Positions 1 through 11,149 of a stretch of 64,000 nt of DNA are shown one piece after another. The DNA lies in contig OY754964.1 of assembly GCA_963576475.1 (NCBI GenBank), positions 5,322,149 through 5,386,148 on the forward strand, given 5' to 3'. Numbering within the stretch: position 1 is the stretch's first letter; each line of letters opens with the position of its first letter. Below the pieces are notes generated by a model that saw nothing but the letters and a program-made list of their open reading frames with translations, had not been told where the DNA came from and ran no database searches. A program made the translations under genes and the position numbers. Source of the stretch: Molanna angustata (Eukaryota; Arthropoda; Insecta; Trichoptera; Molannidae).

Positions 1-43
1 AAGAACCTGAATGTCACTTATTTATAACAGAAAACCGTACCAG

Positions 44-206
44 CCCCCCTAGACAACGTGTCATGTAGCTCAAGAAAAGAAACAAGAAAATGTAACTCAA
101 TGTATGGAGATGACAGTTGTCACGTGACTGGCAACTGTCACTTCCATACATTGAGTTATATTTTCTTGTTTCTTTTCTTGAGCTAAATGACACGTTGTCT
201 AGGGGG
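44..206. mobile_element. Foldback MITE, ~160 bp
   Basis: Two arms of about 75 bp, starting CCCCCCTAGACAACGTGTCA at 44 and ending with its reverse complement (five G instead of six) at 206, fold back almost completely. The centre holds a smaller palindrome around GTCACGTGAC. The flanks CAG/CAG could be a 3-bp target duplication, but this is not certain. It has no coding capacity. It lies in sequence downstream of the exon at 739-888, in an intron of that gene. Confidence 0.75.
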
Positions 207-738
207 CAGAAACACATCTAAAATTAAACACATTATTTGTGCATTACCATTACACATACATGGCAGAATATTTTGTCAGCTTTTGAACAGCTAGATACCA
301 AAATAAAAAAAATACTTTAAAGTTAATAAAAAAAAGGTTAATAAAATCATACGGTAGGTATAATTTAATTTATTATTTTTATGCTTTATTATGATTATGA
401 AAATATTCTTGATTTTATGTATTTTGTGTGTTGCTGTATTATTATGTAAATGAATAGTAACTATATGTACTCACCTTCTCAGCATAAGCATTTTACGAGT
501 ATGTTTATTGAGAAAGAGAAAAAACAATGTACCATATCTGACATTCTAAGTATAGTTACATATACCTATTATATTTTTTAATTGAAAAAATAAATTAACT
601 TATTTTTTGAACCACATACATTATAATCAGTCAAACGATAAAAAGTTTATCAGATCGCAAGTAAGCTCATCAGACGCGGGATAAAAAGCATTAATAAAGC
701 TATGTATATACCTAAATATCTATAAGACTGAAACTTAC
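207..738. other. AT-rich intronic sequence, nothing recognised
   Basis: Follows the donor site of the exon at 888-739 (minus strand). I see no open exon, repeat or structured RNA here. Confidence 0.4.
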
Positions 739-888
739 AGACACAGCAGACCCCAAATCCATGAGCACAGTAGCCGTTGGATTTCCCTCCCTGTTGATGA
801 CAACGGTAAGGGTTCAAGCAGAGTCCCGAACGGCGGCCATCTTCTGCCTTACATTCCTCACCAGTGGATGGATAGAAGTAACTCAGAA
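739..888 (-). CDS. Cysteine-rich exon of a secreted insect CUB-type protein (exon 2, partial gene)
   Basis: Reading leftward, the acceptor TGATCTTTTCAG ends at 889 and the donor GTAAGTTT begins at 738, leaving a 150-bp exon with phase 1 at both ends. It encodes about 49 residues with six cysteines ending in GYCAHGFGVCCVC. The pattern C-x8-C-x5-C...GG-x3-G-x-C-A-x-GFGVCC is what I know from insect secreted proteins whose next segment is a CUB domain; that family call is from memory. The start phase matches the donor of the signal-peptide exon at 14759-14552, and the join gives ARRGK-ILSYFYP, which fits the family (typically R-x-GK-ILS-F before the first cysteine). The CUB exons would lie left of base 1. 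No function beyond extracellular location can be stated. Confidence 0.72.
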
Positions 889-969
889 CTGAAAAGATCA
901 ATATAAAATCACATTATTGATGTTTTCAAAATTAGCTTTGTATTTTTTTACAATCAACTTCACTCGTGT

Positions 970-1110
970 GGAAAGAGAAGGCATTGGATAGATCTTGTGG
1001 AAAGAATGGGATCTCAAAGATTACCACACCTTGTCCTGCATGAAAAACAGCAAATTCTGCGCAAAAAGCCCCTAGTGGTCTTCTACTATTCTATGAAGAA
1101 GAAGAAAAAT
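970..1110 (+). pseudogene. Possible LINE 3'-end relic
   Basis: The plus-strand reading contains a short HWIDLVERMG-like stretch, similar in style to the C-terminal tails of non-LTR reverse-transcriptase ORFs, followed by an A-rich end. It is too short and eroded to assign to a clade. Confidence 0.25.
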
Positions 1111-1116
1111 ATTTAT

Positions 1117-1240
1117 TTATTTTTTTAATGAATATGTTCTTGTTTAACAAGTACATATACATCTTCCTACATTCCCTAAATTAAGCACAAATGCTTGTGC
1201 TAGGTATAGGTAACGAAATGCCATCTGCCATCGACCCATC
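1117..1240 (-). mobile_element. SINE-A, 5'-truncated copy
   Basis: Reverse complement of the 3' half of the full SINE at 20967-21158. Shared landmarks are the 'cacaagcatt' string, 'ggaagatgtatatgtacttg' and 'tttaacaagtacata', with an AT-rich tail towards lower coordinates. The tRNA-like head is missing. Confidence 0.65.
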
Positions 1241-1499
1241 TAATTTATATTTAAACCACTAATGCGTTATTATTCGACTGACTTCAAAGCAATCGACTGT
1301 TTCTTTCTCAGAATGGACGATACCTTTATTGATTCTCTATAATCGCGTCCGATGGATCAAATAAGAATTGATCGATGAATTTAAAAAGAGTGATGAAAAA
1401 TTACACAAATTAAAACACCATTACACCGGGTAGAAAAAGTAGGGTTGGAAGAGCAAGACAGAGGTGAGAGGATAGTGTGAAGAACAGCTTCTCCAAGTG

Positions 1500-1602
1500 T
1501 CCAATCATAGGAAGGTAACTGGTGACAGGGAACGTTGGAGGCGCTTGCTGAGGGAGGCCAAGACTCAATTCGGGCCGAAGCTCCATAGAAAAAGAAGAAA
1601 AT
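1500..1602 (+). pseudogene. LINE ORF2 C-terminal relic
   Basis: The plus frame reads DRERWRRLLREAKTQFG and then a stop about 15 codons later. This W-x(4)-x-EAKT ending is common at the C terminus of RTE/Jockey-like non-LTR retrotransposon ORF2 proteins. Only the last ~35 codons are visible, followed by an AT-rich tail. Confidence 0.45.
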
Positions 1603-1979
1603 ACCAATAAAAAATATTTATTTATTTTGTTAATTAACGCCCAGTGAAGGGCCTTAACAAAAATTGCTAAAAAATGTACAGTACTTTTTTAAAAACAACC
1701 TTAATGTAAAAAAAAATGGATACAGAAAAACATGGACAGCCATGACTCGGAATTTTATTAAAAATGTAACAAAATTTTGTATGCTCTATAACCCACTGCA
1801 TGAAATTTAGTTGCAAGTCTCTACATTGGTGAGTATCTTTTGAGTTTGTATGAGGTTTTTTGTATTTTAAGGATTTTTTCTAAAATCTTTGTAAAGGGAT
1901 CTGGAACTACTCGACTCGTCTGTTAAATATATCAACAATGTTATAGTCATTCCTCGGTTTCTGTGTAATGTGTATAATA

Positions 1980-2330
1980 TGGTAGCTTATTCCAGTGAGT
2001 TGGCACCTAATACGGCAAATGCTCGCTCACCAAAGTTGGACCTGTGGCACATGTTTAGTTTCACAAGGCGATGAACGACGCATACATCTATTTTCATTTA
2101 GAGCATCCGGTAAACTAAGTTCATTCAAATGTTTTGGAACAATTCCGTGTACAGTTCTATGGACCATCCAACATACATCGTACTGAACTCTTTCAGGCAC
2201 ATGTATGGTCATCCAGATTTTGATCAAGCTTATTTGAAGACCGACTAAATTATTACTATAGATGTGTTTGGGGTAGTTCAGCATAGATATATACATATGA
2301 ACCATTTGTTAGGTTATGTGGAAAAACCTA
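1980..2330 (-). pseudogene. LINE (L2/CR1-like) ORF2 C-terminal relic
   Basis: On the minus strand a broken frame reads RVQYDVCWMVHRTVHGIVPKH and then LNELSLPD, matching the 'Y-x(4)-L-x-YKALHGLAP-x-YLSEL' block near the C terminus of L2/CR1-type reverse-transcriptase ORFs. The intact-looking relative at 59669-60016 has the same order. Stops and lost conservation show it is dead. Confidence 0.5.
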
Positions 2331-2794
2331 TTATTAACCATTGATTATTAACAATAGAATTTTGAATAATCTGTTGAGGTAGCCACTACAATAAGAACAT
2401 TTAACTGTTGCATAATATCTGTAGGTATTTTAATCCATCTCTAGTTGCCCGGACTGTGTTGCCTGAAATTCAATACTGGGAATATGTTCGTAAACATAAT
2501 CATACCTACTTTTTATCAAAAAATATATTTGCCAAGATTACCCGTATTTTTGTAAAAACGACGAACAAGTGTTGTATCACCTACACATTTTAAAATCAAA
2601 TGACTTGGAGATGGCTTCTTTTGATGAAAAAAATACCATAACAATTTGGTTATACTAGATGTAAGAAAATGCATTTATTTTTTACATCTAAATAAAATAT
2701 ACATACATACGAATATACAACACAGCCTAATAAATCTTTGCATAATGATATCTCTATCCAATTCATTGTGCAAATATTTTATTTATTTATATTT

Positions 2795-3297
<503 letters not shown>

Positions 3298-3514
3298 GAT
3301 AGCGTTCCTGATTGTCAGTTTAATTGGTTGATTGATTGACGAGCTGCCGTTCCATATTACTCCGGATCATGATCATTGATTCTGGTCACAAATCGCGATC
3401 CAGATTGACTGTTAACGGGTTGCCTTATTCTATTTATTTTTCTTCAAAATGTGTTTTTATATAAGTATTTAAAAGGTAATATATGCTGTTTATTAGAAAA
3501 TAAATAAATAAATA

Positions 3515-3772
3515 TTTAGTTGCAGAGAGAAGAGCCAGAAAATTAGTTCGACTCAGATGATTTGGTCATGTCAAAAGAATAAGACCACCTGAATATATTG
3601 GCAATGAGATTTTACATTGCCGGGACCACGTGGGGTCGGAGGGTCAAAGGTTCGATGGCGTGATATGGTTAGGCGAGATGCTGAATCATTCGAGATCACC
3701 AAGGATGAAATCCAGGACAGAGCAAAATCGAGGTGTAGGACCCAGACAATTAACAAGTACAGCCCCTATAAT
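3515..3772 (+). pseudogene. LINE ORF2 C-terminal relic with a frameshift
   Basis: The first frame reads RARKLVR then FGHVKRI. After a frame shift the other frame reads KVRWRDMVRRDAESFEIT and DEIQDRAKSRCRTQT. This is the 'RW-GH-x-R ... GRP-x-x-RW-x-D-x-x-RD' end typical of insect non-LTR reverse transcriptase ORFs. Confidence 0.6.
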
Positions 3773-3910
3773 TAACAGTACAGTAAATGTTACACGTACT
3801 TTAAAATAATCATTTATGATTAGGTAAGTCCAAATGCTTCTTCAAAAAATGAACATCTTTTATTTTAAAACATCATTATTATCACTTAGACAGATTATTT
3901 TAAAGTATAA

Positions 3911-3931
3911 TGTGTGTGTGTGTGTGTGTGT
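3911..3931. repeat. (GT)n microsatellite
   Basis: About ten GT dinucleotides in a row. Confidence 0.9.
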
Positions 3932-4042
3932 ATTGACCTGGTGTTGATTGAATAATACATAAGTATAATTTAAGAAAGACCAATACAGTGAGCTAATGGT
4001 TTGCACATTAACATCATGATATACCTACAGAAAACTTAATAA

Positions 4043-4608
4043 TTAGTTGTTCGGAAGGTCATGTTTTTTTTTCAAACAGAATAATTAATTGTATTTTTTA
4101 TATCCAACCTCACACTTAGCCGCATTGTTATTATAGATTTTTACGGCTGATATATATTGTATAGCAAAGCTAGCGTATGAAACAGTTTATTTGATTCTAG
4201 ACAATATTTGTGGTTTGGTGCTCTATCAAATTTGATATATCAAAAGCTTTTTTTTTCATACTTTTAAACTAAAACTGTTCATACCTACAGTGAAAATACT
4301 GTTCAAAGAAGTAAAAAATACTGGATGTGTATGGAGAACATGTTTTGACAGAACGCCAGTGCCAAAACTGGTTTGCAAAATTTCGTATCGGCAGCTTTGA
4401 TTTCGAAGATGTATCAATTTCTGGAAGGCCAATTGAAGCTGATGCATTCAAAATTAAGGTATCGATTGATACAAACCACCGAATAACAACTAGCGACATC
4501 GCTAAGAGATTAAATTTATCAAATTCCGCCGTTCGTGTTCACGTGAAAAGCTTTGGTTTAAATTTTAATTTTTATAATAAAAACGAAATGACTTTTCGAA
4601 CAACCCAA
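4043..4608 (+). mobile_element. Internally deleted mariner-family element
   Basis: Terminal inverted repeats TTAGTTGTTCGGAAGGTCAT (4043) and the reverse complement of TTGGGTTGTTCGAAAAGTCA (ending 4608) bound a 566-bp element. A frame at 4327-4560 encodes the N-terminal DNA-binding part of a mariner transposase: ERQCQNWFAKFRIGSFDFED, then SGRPIEAD, TNHRITTSDIAKRLN and a second helix-turn-helix. It then runs directly into the 3' TIR, so the whole catalytic DDD domain is absent. It is a dead, non-autonomous derivative; TA dinucleotides flank the right end. Confidence 0.85.
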
Positions 4609-5586
4609 TATATATGTCAATAATTATTGTCGTATCTCATAAACATCGCGCGATAGACAAACAATCAACATTCCATCCGAAGTCACGTGCATAACTCCAT
4701 AACAATTAGTCAAAAATGTATATAAAACATACCGTTCCGTGTGGTGAGTCTTTTGACTTCTGTACTGACGTTTTTTTCAATTCTAAGCCGAGGAATTATA
4801 CATTTCTTACACATTTTTTTCTGCGATATATTTTTTTTATCGTGTGAATGGATTTATTTTTTTATCGTGTGAATGGACTTAATTTATTACTTATTTGTCA
4901 TATTGTAAATATTACGCACAATATAATATGTGTACATATATACGCTAGTCAGCCATCTCCATAATATTGGGAATGAATATTCTCATTTAGATGACATTTT
5001 CGTGATGTCCAAACATAAATTCGCACAGACGAAATACATTTTTTGTGATATTTTCTGTGCAGATTTGTATAGTATTTACAAATGTATACCTTATAATTTT
5101 TGTTTATTTTTCATCTTGTTTAAAGTTATTTCAATGTTTTAGTTATTTGTGAGTTCATAATATTATGTAAAATTATCTTTTTTAATTAGGTTTTTTCATT
5201 TTTCTTTTCCACTTTTTTTGTTCATTACAATTTTTGCTTGTTTTATTATATAAGTTTTATTCTTACCGAGTTATTTAAATGTTTTATTTTCATTATTCGA
5301 CGTTGTTGTCTTCAATATGTTGTGTTTTTCATTCTAGTAGTATGTAATAAGCAATTTTGTCGTTGATTCAACAAATAAATAAATATTGTCTATTCAGAAA
5401 AAATATTTTTTTAAAGTACGTTTTTACTTTCCACTACTATGTAGGTAGGTACCTACCTAACCTACATACATAGAGCTGATTAATTAATATCCCTTTGAAA
5501 TCATCTGTTACAATTTTCAAAATGCTTTCACGTTCCAGAATTATTTTGTTATTTTTTTGATTAAAGAATGTACGTATACATCCAAT
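4609..5586. other. AT-rich sequence, nothing recognised
   Basis: Contains a short direct repeat of 'atcgtgtgaatgga' near 4840-4880. No exon, element end or RNA gene is evident. Confidence 0.4.
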
Positions 5587-5678
5587 ATAATAATAATAAT
5601 GAACACTTCCTTGCACCCTGCGCAAGTGGCGAGATTTTTGCCGTATGGCATTTTCTTCCAAATAACCAGTGTTTCCAA
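5587..5678 (-). mobile_element. SINE-B tail, truncated copy
   Basis: Reverse complement of the 3' part of the full SINE at 58450-58672. It has an (ATT)n tail, then 'tgcgcaagtggcgag', the GCCATATGGC-like hairpin and 'aaccagtgtttcca'. The 5' tRNA-like head is missing. Confidence 0.7.
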
Positions 5679-5764
5679 TAGAAATGGACAAAGAGATGGA
5701 TTCAAAGATTGTCAATCTTTTGAGAAAAAAATATATTCCCACACACCATCTGCCTCCTGTTTAA

Positions 5765-6318
5765 TGTATTAAACAATCCGAATGCCCTCGCATATCTGAA
5801 AGAAAGATTTCAACCATTGGCCTCTCATGGACTCCCACTTCGGTCTAGAGAAGAAAGAACCCTTGCCATTCCACCTCACGTTATAGTTTCCTTGCCATTC
5901 ATCTTCCTTCACTATTCATGCTGCTCGGCTGTGGAACAATTTAGCATTTGATATTTGAACTGCCACTTCACTTCCAATTTTCAAATCTCGTCTTAAATGC
6001 TCACTCTTCCTCTCATTTCCATAACGAACATATATCCCAATTTCACTTTCCATCCCTTTTGATCGCTCCTCATCCTCTCCCTTCCCTTTCTGATTTTCCT
6101 CTCCTTTCTGAATTTGTATAATTTCTCACTTTTGTTTTGCTGTCTTATACTGGTTGTGTTATTGTGTTATTATGTATATGCCGAAACTATGTTATGTACT
6201 TTTGATCTCAGATGGTTGACTGGAATAAATTGCCTCCAGGCAATAAGTCCGCCATTTGTACTATGTAATTTTATGTATGTACAAAAAAGTGTTATATACC
6301 TAAATAAATAAATAAATT
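5765..6318 (+). pseudogene. LINE (CR1/Jockey-like) 3' end with 3'UTR
   Basis: The plus strand has broken frames reading LRSREERTLAIPPHV and then HAARLWNNLAFDI, SLPIFKSRLK: the 'R-x(4)-L-x-IP-x-H ... AARLWNSLP ... FK-x-x-L' C terminus of CR1/Jockey-type ORF2. Its 3'UTR ends with 'aattgcctccaggcaataag', 'tccgccatttgta' and a (TAAA)n tail. That last segment resembles the tail of SINE-B. Confidence 0.65.
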
Positions 6319-7226
6319 CCCTAACAAATTGTTTTGTCCGCATACCACTAGTTTTTAAACTGAATTTGAATTATGTCTCGTTCCTTACCCATGGATAGAT
6401 TCTGTAATCATATTATACTTCCAGAACAATATCATATACATTTTCCTGTTGTGACAATACCAAAATCAATGTCACAGATTGTGTAGGTATAGGTTACCTG
6501 TTAGGTACACGATACCCATGTACAAGATATCCTGCTCTGAGTACCTGCCTATTCGTTACCAGTTATTCAACTTGCAATACTGGTCATCTGCCATTTTATA
6601 GATAGGTGTACTAATAACATCAATTCCATTCTGATATCCTTTTCCAATTGTGGCAAATATCTGTTGAGGTTAAAACGAAACACGTTGTAAGACGGATTTC
6701 TCATCACGAAGTGAGATCCGTATGTTAGATTAAAATTTGTAGGCAGGTATATGTTACCAACAAATTGTTTTGTTCATTTAAACACGTGCAATTGCATCTG
6801 CTTAGAATGGTGTCGCCCCTAAGCCAATATTTACTGACCAGGTGATTAGGTATTAAGGTATTCTTATGAAGTTAGTCACAATGATGACGCTACTGAGACA
6901 AGATAAAATGTTATTGAATTTGATAATGCAACACTCGTTCATCTTTTTTACAGCAAAAAAAACCAAAGCAATAGCAATACGATTCCCGTAATATTACGTT
7001 TTGGTATAGGTAGTTGTCGCAAAATACCTTGAACCATTTCGCCGAGAAACCAACGAAGCAAAAAGACGCATAATTGCTTTCTGCGCACCCGGAAGGTTCA
7101 AGATATTTGTCGAAAACTATATGAAGCAATGATGTAAATAATATGGTGGTAAAGTAATAATATAAAGACATGGAATGCCTGAAAATCCAGTACGGAAAAT
7201 TAGGAAGGAAATAAATACCAAGAAAA
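6319..7226. other. Unassigned AT-rich sequence
   Basis: One small hairpin (CGGATTTCTCATCAC/GTGAGATCCG near 6692-6720). The 86-codon open frame on the minus strand at 6911-7171 has no recognisable domain or splice signals and is probably chance. Confidence 0.35.
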
Positions 7227-7455
7227 TTCCATTATTTTATTCATTCATACATTCATTCATTAATTCATTCATCCATTTATTCGTTCATTCATACATTCAT
7301 CCATTTATTCATTAATCCATGTATCAATTCATTCATGCATTCATCCATTTATTCATTCATCCATTTATTCGTTCATTCATTCATACATTCATCGATTGAT
7401 ACATTAATAAATCAATTCATTAATTCGTTCATGTATGCGTCCATTTATTCGTTCG
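7227..7455. repeat. Imperfect (CATT)n microsatellite
   Basis: Degenerate CATT/CATC/CATA tetranucleotide array of about 230 bp. Confidence 0.85.
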
Positions 7456-7484
7456 TTCGTCCCGTCAATAAATTGAATCAAAAC

Positions 7485-7652
7485 CCTCATACCCCAAAAA
7501 AATGGAATCAAAACCCATATCATGGATATAAATATCATATGAAGTTCTATACTAAATATCTTAAAATATTATAGAACTCTATAAGATAATTATATCCATG
7601 ATATTGAGAATCGTGAGTGTTTTGATTCCACCGTTTGACGGAACTTGCCCCC
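7485..7652. mobile_element. MITE-C copy
   Basis: Inverted arms built on 'atcaaaaccc...atatcatggatat' with an inner hairpin 'gttctatactaaatatctta' / its near complement, ending 'gaacttgcccccg'. Same family as 9309-9496, 15564-15713, 16522-16618, 59061-59107 and 60108-60241. Confidence 0.7.
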
Positions 7653-7916
7653 GCTGAACGATAAAGAAGACTTAAAATGTATTAATGAAAGTGAAATTGT
7701 GATTGACTGATTGGATTATAAAAAAAATATGTTGTTTTAGTACTTAAGTTTGTACATACCTATATTTAATAAATTATCATTTAAATTCAAGATTAGCCGT
7801 GAAATTGATAATGGATCTAGATTTGAAGTAATAACTTTTCAAGATGACCAGCAAACTCGCTCAATCTTCTAATTTACGTCGCAGACCGATCGTAAATTCG
7901 GCTGATGAGAATATGA

Positions 7917-8345
7917 CCGTTTACATTTTCTAGAGAGAACTTGAGTTCCCGATGTGGCGTGCAAGATAGCATACTTATTTGAAGTGGAATTGAGCCGCAA
8001 TGTAGGAGGGTCAGCGGATGATCGATGTACCAAGGTGAGAAATGTCCGTTTACATTTTCTAGAGAGAACTTGAGTTCCCGATGTGGCGTGCAAGATAGCA
8101 TACTTATTTGAAGTGGAATTGAGCCGCAATGTAGGAGGGTCAGCGGATGATCGATGTACCAAGGTGACGACCAAAAATTGGCCGCAGAAACAAGATAGTC
8201 TGAAAAATTGCAGAACTAACGCCGCGACAAATGCAACCATCAACAGAATCATTAACACCTATATAAAACACGAAAACACGCTTAACTTGGACCTATTCAA
8301 CGATACTAGAAATTCATTTCGTCAAAAGTTAAAAACACTTACTTA
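7917..8345 (+). repeat. 129-bp tandem duplication followed by an ORF relic
   Basis: Two nearly identical 129-bp units (7917-8045 and 8046-8167) begin CCGTTTACATTTTCTAGAGA. 129 is a multiple of three, so frames are kept across the join. After the second unit a plus frame continues to a stop at 8346 with KNWPQKQDSLKNCR and then RIINTYIKHENT. It looks like the end of a transposon ORF followed by CA-rich and A-rich sequence, but I cannot name the family. Confidence 0.55.
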
Positions 8346-8764
8346 ATAAGCTTAATCATTACGCATCACACATATGCATGCAACCTCACATACGCACCAC
8401 TCACACATTCACACCCTCACACACATTACACATTCACTCTCACACAATACATACTACACATATATGTATAAACACAGTAATACCATGAGATACGGATATA
8501 CATATGTAAATGTACCTATAAAATATTATGTTACTTATGATAGTATTGTTAGCTTATAATTGATGTACGGAGTAGGTATTAAGGCAAGTTATTTTATATT
8601 CTGTATTTATTTTTTACTTCGTACATTGTTAGCTTCAATTTGAATAAAAATAAAAAACATTGTACGAGTAGCGGTAGATCAATGACACAGAGTGGAGAGG
8701 AATAGAGGGGCATGGAGATCGAGAGGGGAGGCTCATGTCCAACACTGAACGACTGATGGTAATT
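8346..8764. other. CA-rich and AT-rich sequence after an ORF relic
   Basis: An imperfect 'cacacatt' rich stretch (8395-8470), then an A-rich end near 8645-8660 that may be the poly-A tail of the element upstream. Nothing else was recognised. Confidence 0.4.
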
Positions 8765-9006
8765 GTAAACGTTTATTTTATTTTATTTTATTTTAAATTA
8801 CTTGTCGGGCAACTAACAGGTACTATGTCAAATATTAATTTAACACGCACCCACTAACAAGTTGCCACATTCTGGAGACTAACGATATTAATCGTCTTAC
8901 AGATCCAGACTGAAAACACAATTAAAAACTGTGTCTCCACCGGGAATCGAACCCGGGACCTTAGGATCAGCAGTCAGATACCTAACCAACTGAGCCGCGA
9001 AGACCG
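8765..9006 (-). mobile_element. SINE-C, full-length tRNA-derived copy
   Basis: On the minus strand the head GTCTTCGCGGCTCAGTTGG carries an A box, and CCGGGTTCGATTCCCGGTGG is a good B box. The ends GTCTTC and GGAGAC can pair as an acceptor stem. A ~150-bp unrelated body follows, ending in an (AAAAT)n tail at 8765-8790. The anticodon arm does not pair, so this is a SINE rather than a tRNA gene. Confidence 0.75.
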
Positions 9007-9199
9007 ACGTTTCATAAATTTGATCAATCGACGATCATGAATGTTAAGGAAGCCACGAATGTGTGTTAAAAAAGATGAGTATGGAGCTCGGTTCTCTCTG
9101 CTAACCCAGTAAGGGACATAGCGGGATGGTATGTTTGTTTGTATTTATCTGTTATTAGGAACTCATTTTGGCTATTTTGTTTTATTTTTATAGATTTGT

Positions 9200-9250
9200 A
9201 AGTCGTTTAACTACGGTGCTGATATCCGGGGTTCGATTCCCAACATAAGT
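9200..9250 (+). mobile_element. SINE head fragment
   Basis: Short segment with a B box, GGGGTTCGATTCCCAACA, and no clear body; it joins directly to the neighbouring MITE-C copy. Confidence 0.4.
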
Positions 9251-9308
9251 GATATTTATTTTGAATTATTTTTCAAGCAAAGGTTCCATGGACTGAAAAC
9301 ACTGATCT

Positions 9309-9496
9309 GGGAGGCAAGTCTGGTTCAATCGACGAAATCAAAACCCTCGTGATTACCCATATCATGGATATAATTATCATATCTTGTTCTATACTATGCT
9401 AGGATATTAAAGAACTCCATATGATATTAATTTGTATCCATGATATGGGTAAACATGGAGGATTTTGATTTCGACGGTTGACCAGACTTGCCCCCC
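9309..9496. mobile_element. MITE-C copy, near complete
   Basis: Starts 'ggaggcaagtctggttcaat' and ends with the complement of GGGGGCAAGTCTGGTCAAC. The inner arms contain 'atatcatggatataatta' and its complement. This copy has both termini. Confidence 0.75.
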
Positions 9497-9564
9497 TGGT
9501 GAAATAAAATACTCGCCAGTCAAGAGAAACAAGTTTGGATGTAACAAAATATAAATACCTATAT

Positions 9565-9612
9565 TTATTTTCTGCTGGGAATTGAACCCAGGTCGTCGAC
9601 ACAGAAGCCAAA
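9565..9612 (-). mobile_element. SINE head fragment
   Basis: Reads on the minus strand as GCTGTTTGGCTTCTGTGTC and then CCTGGGTTCAATTCCCAGCA, the same B-box arrangement as the SINE-B head at 58450. Confidence 0.45.
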
Positions 9613-9917
9613 CAGCTTACAATTATATCGTTTTTGTAATCCTAGCCTCAGTGATTTCTGAAAAATCAATCACCGTTACCGCTGTTTTACAAAATGCCTC
9701 GACATATCATGATCTGATGATATGTGTAATCAGTCTGCGACATTTACAAATATACCGCCCGAGGTTAATTTTCTAATGAATCATTTTTTGTTTAAACCAA
9801 CACATAACTGTCAATATTTCATATAAATATATATCAATAAATAAAAATAAAATATATTTAAGTACAAATGGATACATGTCATGTCTATATTAGTTTTTTT
9901 TTCGACAAACTTTTTAA

Positions 9918-10075
9918 CATCTCAGTAGAGACGAAGTTGGAATATTATAGAAAAACCAGGAACTCAAGGCACCTACAGGGCTTACGACCTGTCATTGGCT
10001 GGTTTACGTGATCACTTTATGCGCTTGCGCAACGTTCACCAATTATGCCTTTAAAACGATTAATCGCCAATAATG
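9918..10075 (+). repeat. Dispersed element holding one copy of the 46-bp satellite unit
   Basis: 9918-9966 reads 'tcagtagagacgaagttgg' and then 'tattatagaaaaaccagga', a single diverged copy of the unit amplified at 48436-50139. The sequence after it ('aggcacctacagggcttacg' and onward for ~100 bp) matches the sequence that follows the array at 50140-50260. Both loci therefore carry the same dispersed element. Confidence 0.75.
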
Positions 10076-10273
10076 ATAACTTCCAAACTCCATACAACTT
10101 ATGCGTCGGCCGTTGATTTTCTCTCGGCCTGTCAGAGGAAAACTAACAAATCCAGAGGGTCTTGCTTTGATCTTATACTAACTCATCATCACTAAATTAG
10201 ATACCTACTTACTATTACTTGGTTATTGAGACACCTAAGTAAATATGTAGGCATACACAGAGTAGTGTTCGTT

Positions 10274-10962
10274 TTAAGAGGGTGACTGCTGCCAACGTAC
10301 CTATTTTTTCAATTTGAATTTGCGTCATTACTACAAAACGAATCATTTTGAAAAAATAACCTAGTTAGTTTGGATATTAATAAATAAAAATATACCTTAA
10401 TTTTTTAATTATGTTCTGTATATATTCTTGTAGGAAAATAATAAGCATACCCCAATTTTTGACATTTATCTTAAATTTCTAAAAAAACTATAAAGTGTAG
10501 AGCATTATATTTTTTTAAATTAAAGAAGATCAAAATATCTGGAAAAATACGATGTAACGTTGCATTAATGCATCAGGTTAAGTTAATAAACCAAAAAAAC
10601 TTATATTTCGCAATGGCGCTGAATGGAAAATAAATGTTTTTTAGGTTTATTTTCTAAACCTGAAGAATTAATGCAACGTCACATCGTATTTTTCTAGATA
10701 TTTTTGTCTTCTTTAATTTAAAAAAAAATATGTTGAACTACGCCTTATATTTTATTAAAAATATAAGATAAACGTTGAAAATCGGGGTATGCCATTATTT
10801 TTCTACAAGAATTTATACAGAACATTATCAAAAAGTAAAGATACATTTTTCTTTATGAATACCCAAACTATCTAAATTATTTTTCTCAAAACGATTTGAT
10901 AAGAAATAATGATGGTATATCAAATTGAAAAATAGGTACGTTGGCAGCAGTCCCCCTCTTAA
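10274..10962. mobile_element. Long foldback element flanked by TTAA
   Basis: Two arms of about 330 bp begin TTAAGAGGGTGACTGCTGCC and end with the complement of TTAAGAGGGGGACTGCTGCC, and stay complementary with small gaps to a centre near 10620. TTAA at both ends (10274-10277, 10959-10962) suggests a TTAA-targeting (piggyBac-type) non-autonomous element. There is no coding capacity. Confidence 0.75.
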
Positions 10963-11149
10963 ATTGAAAAAGTGTACATTCGCCAGTAAAACTGAGGAAA
11001 TATTTGAAAGAAAAACAACAGTAAAAACATTTTAGGTAACAAAACAAATGTTATTAAAATAATATTTCATTATTTTATTAACCTTATGTTATAGATTTTC
11101 TTTATTTTGAGTAGGTAAGTATTTTTCTATTACTTCATATTATATGTTT

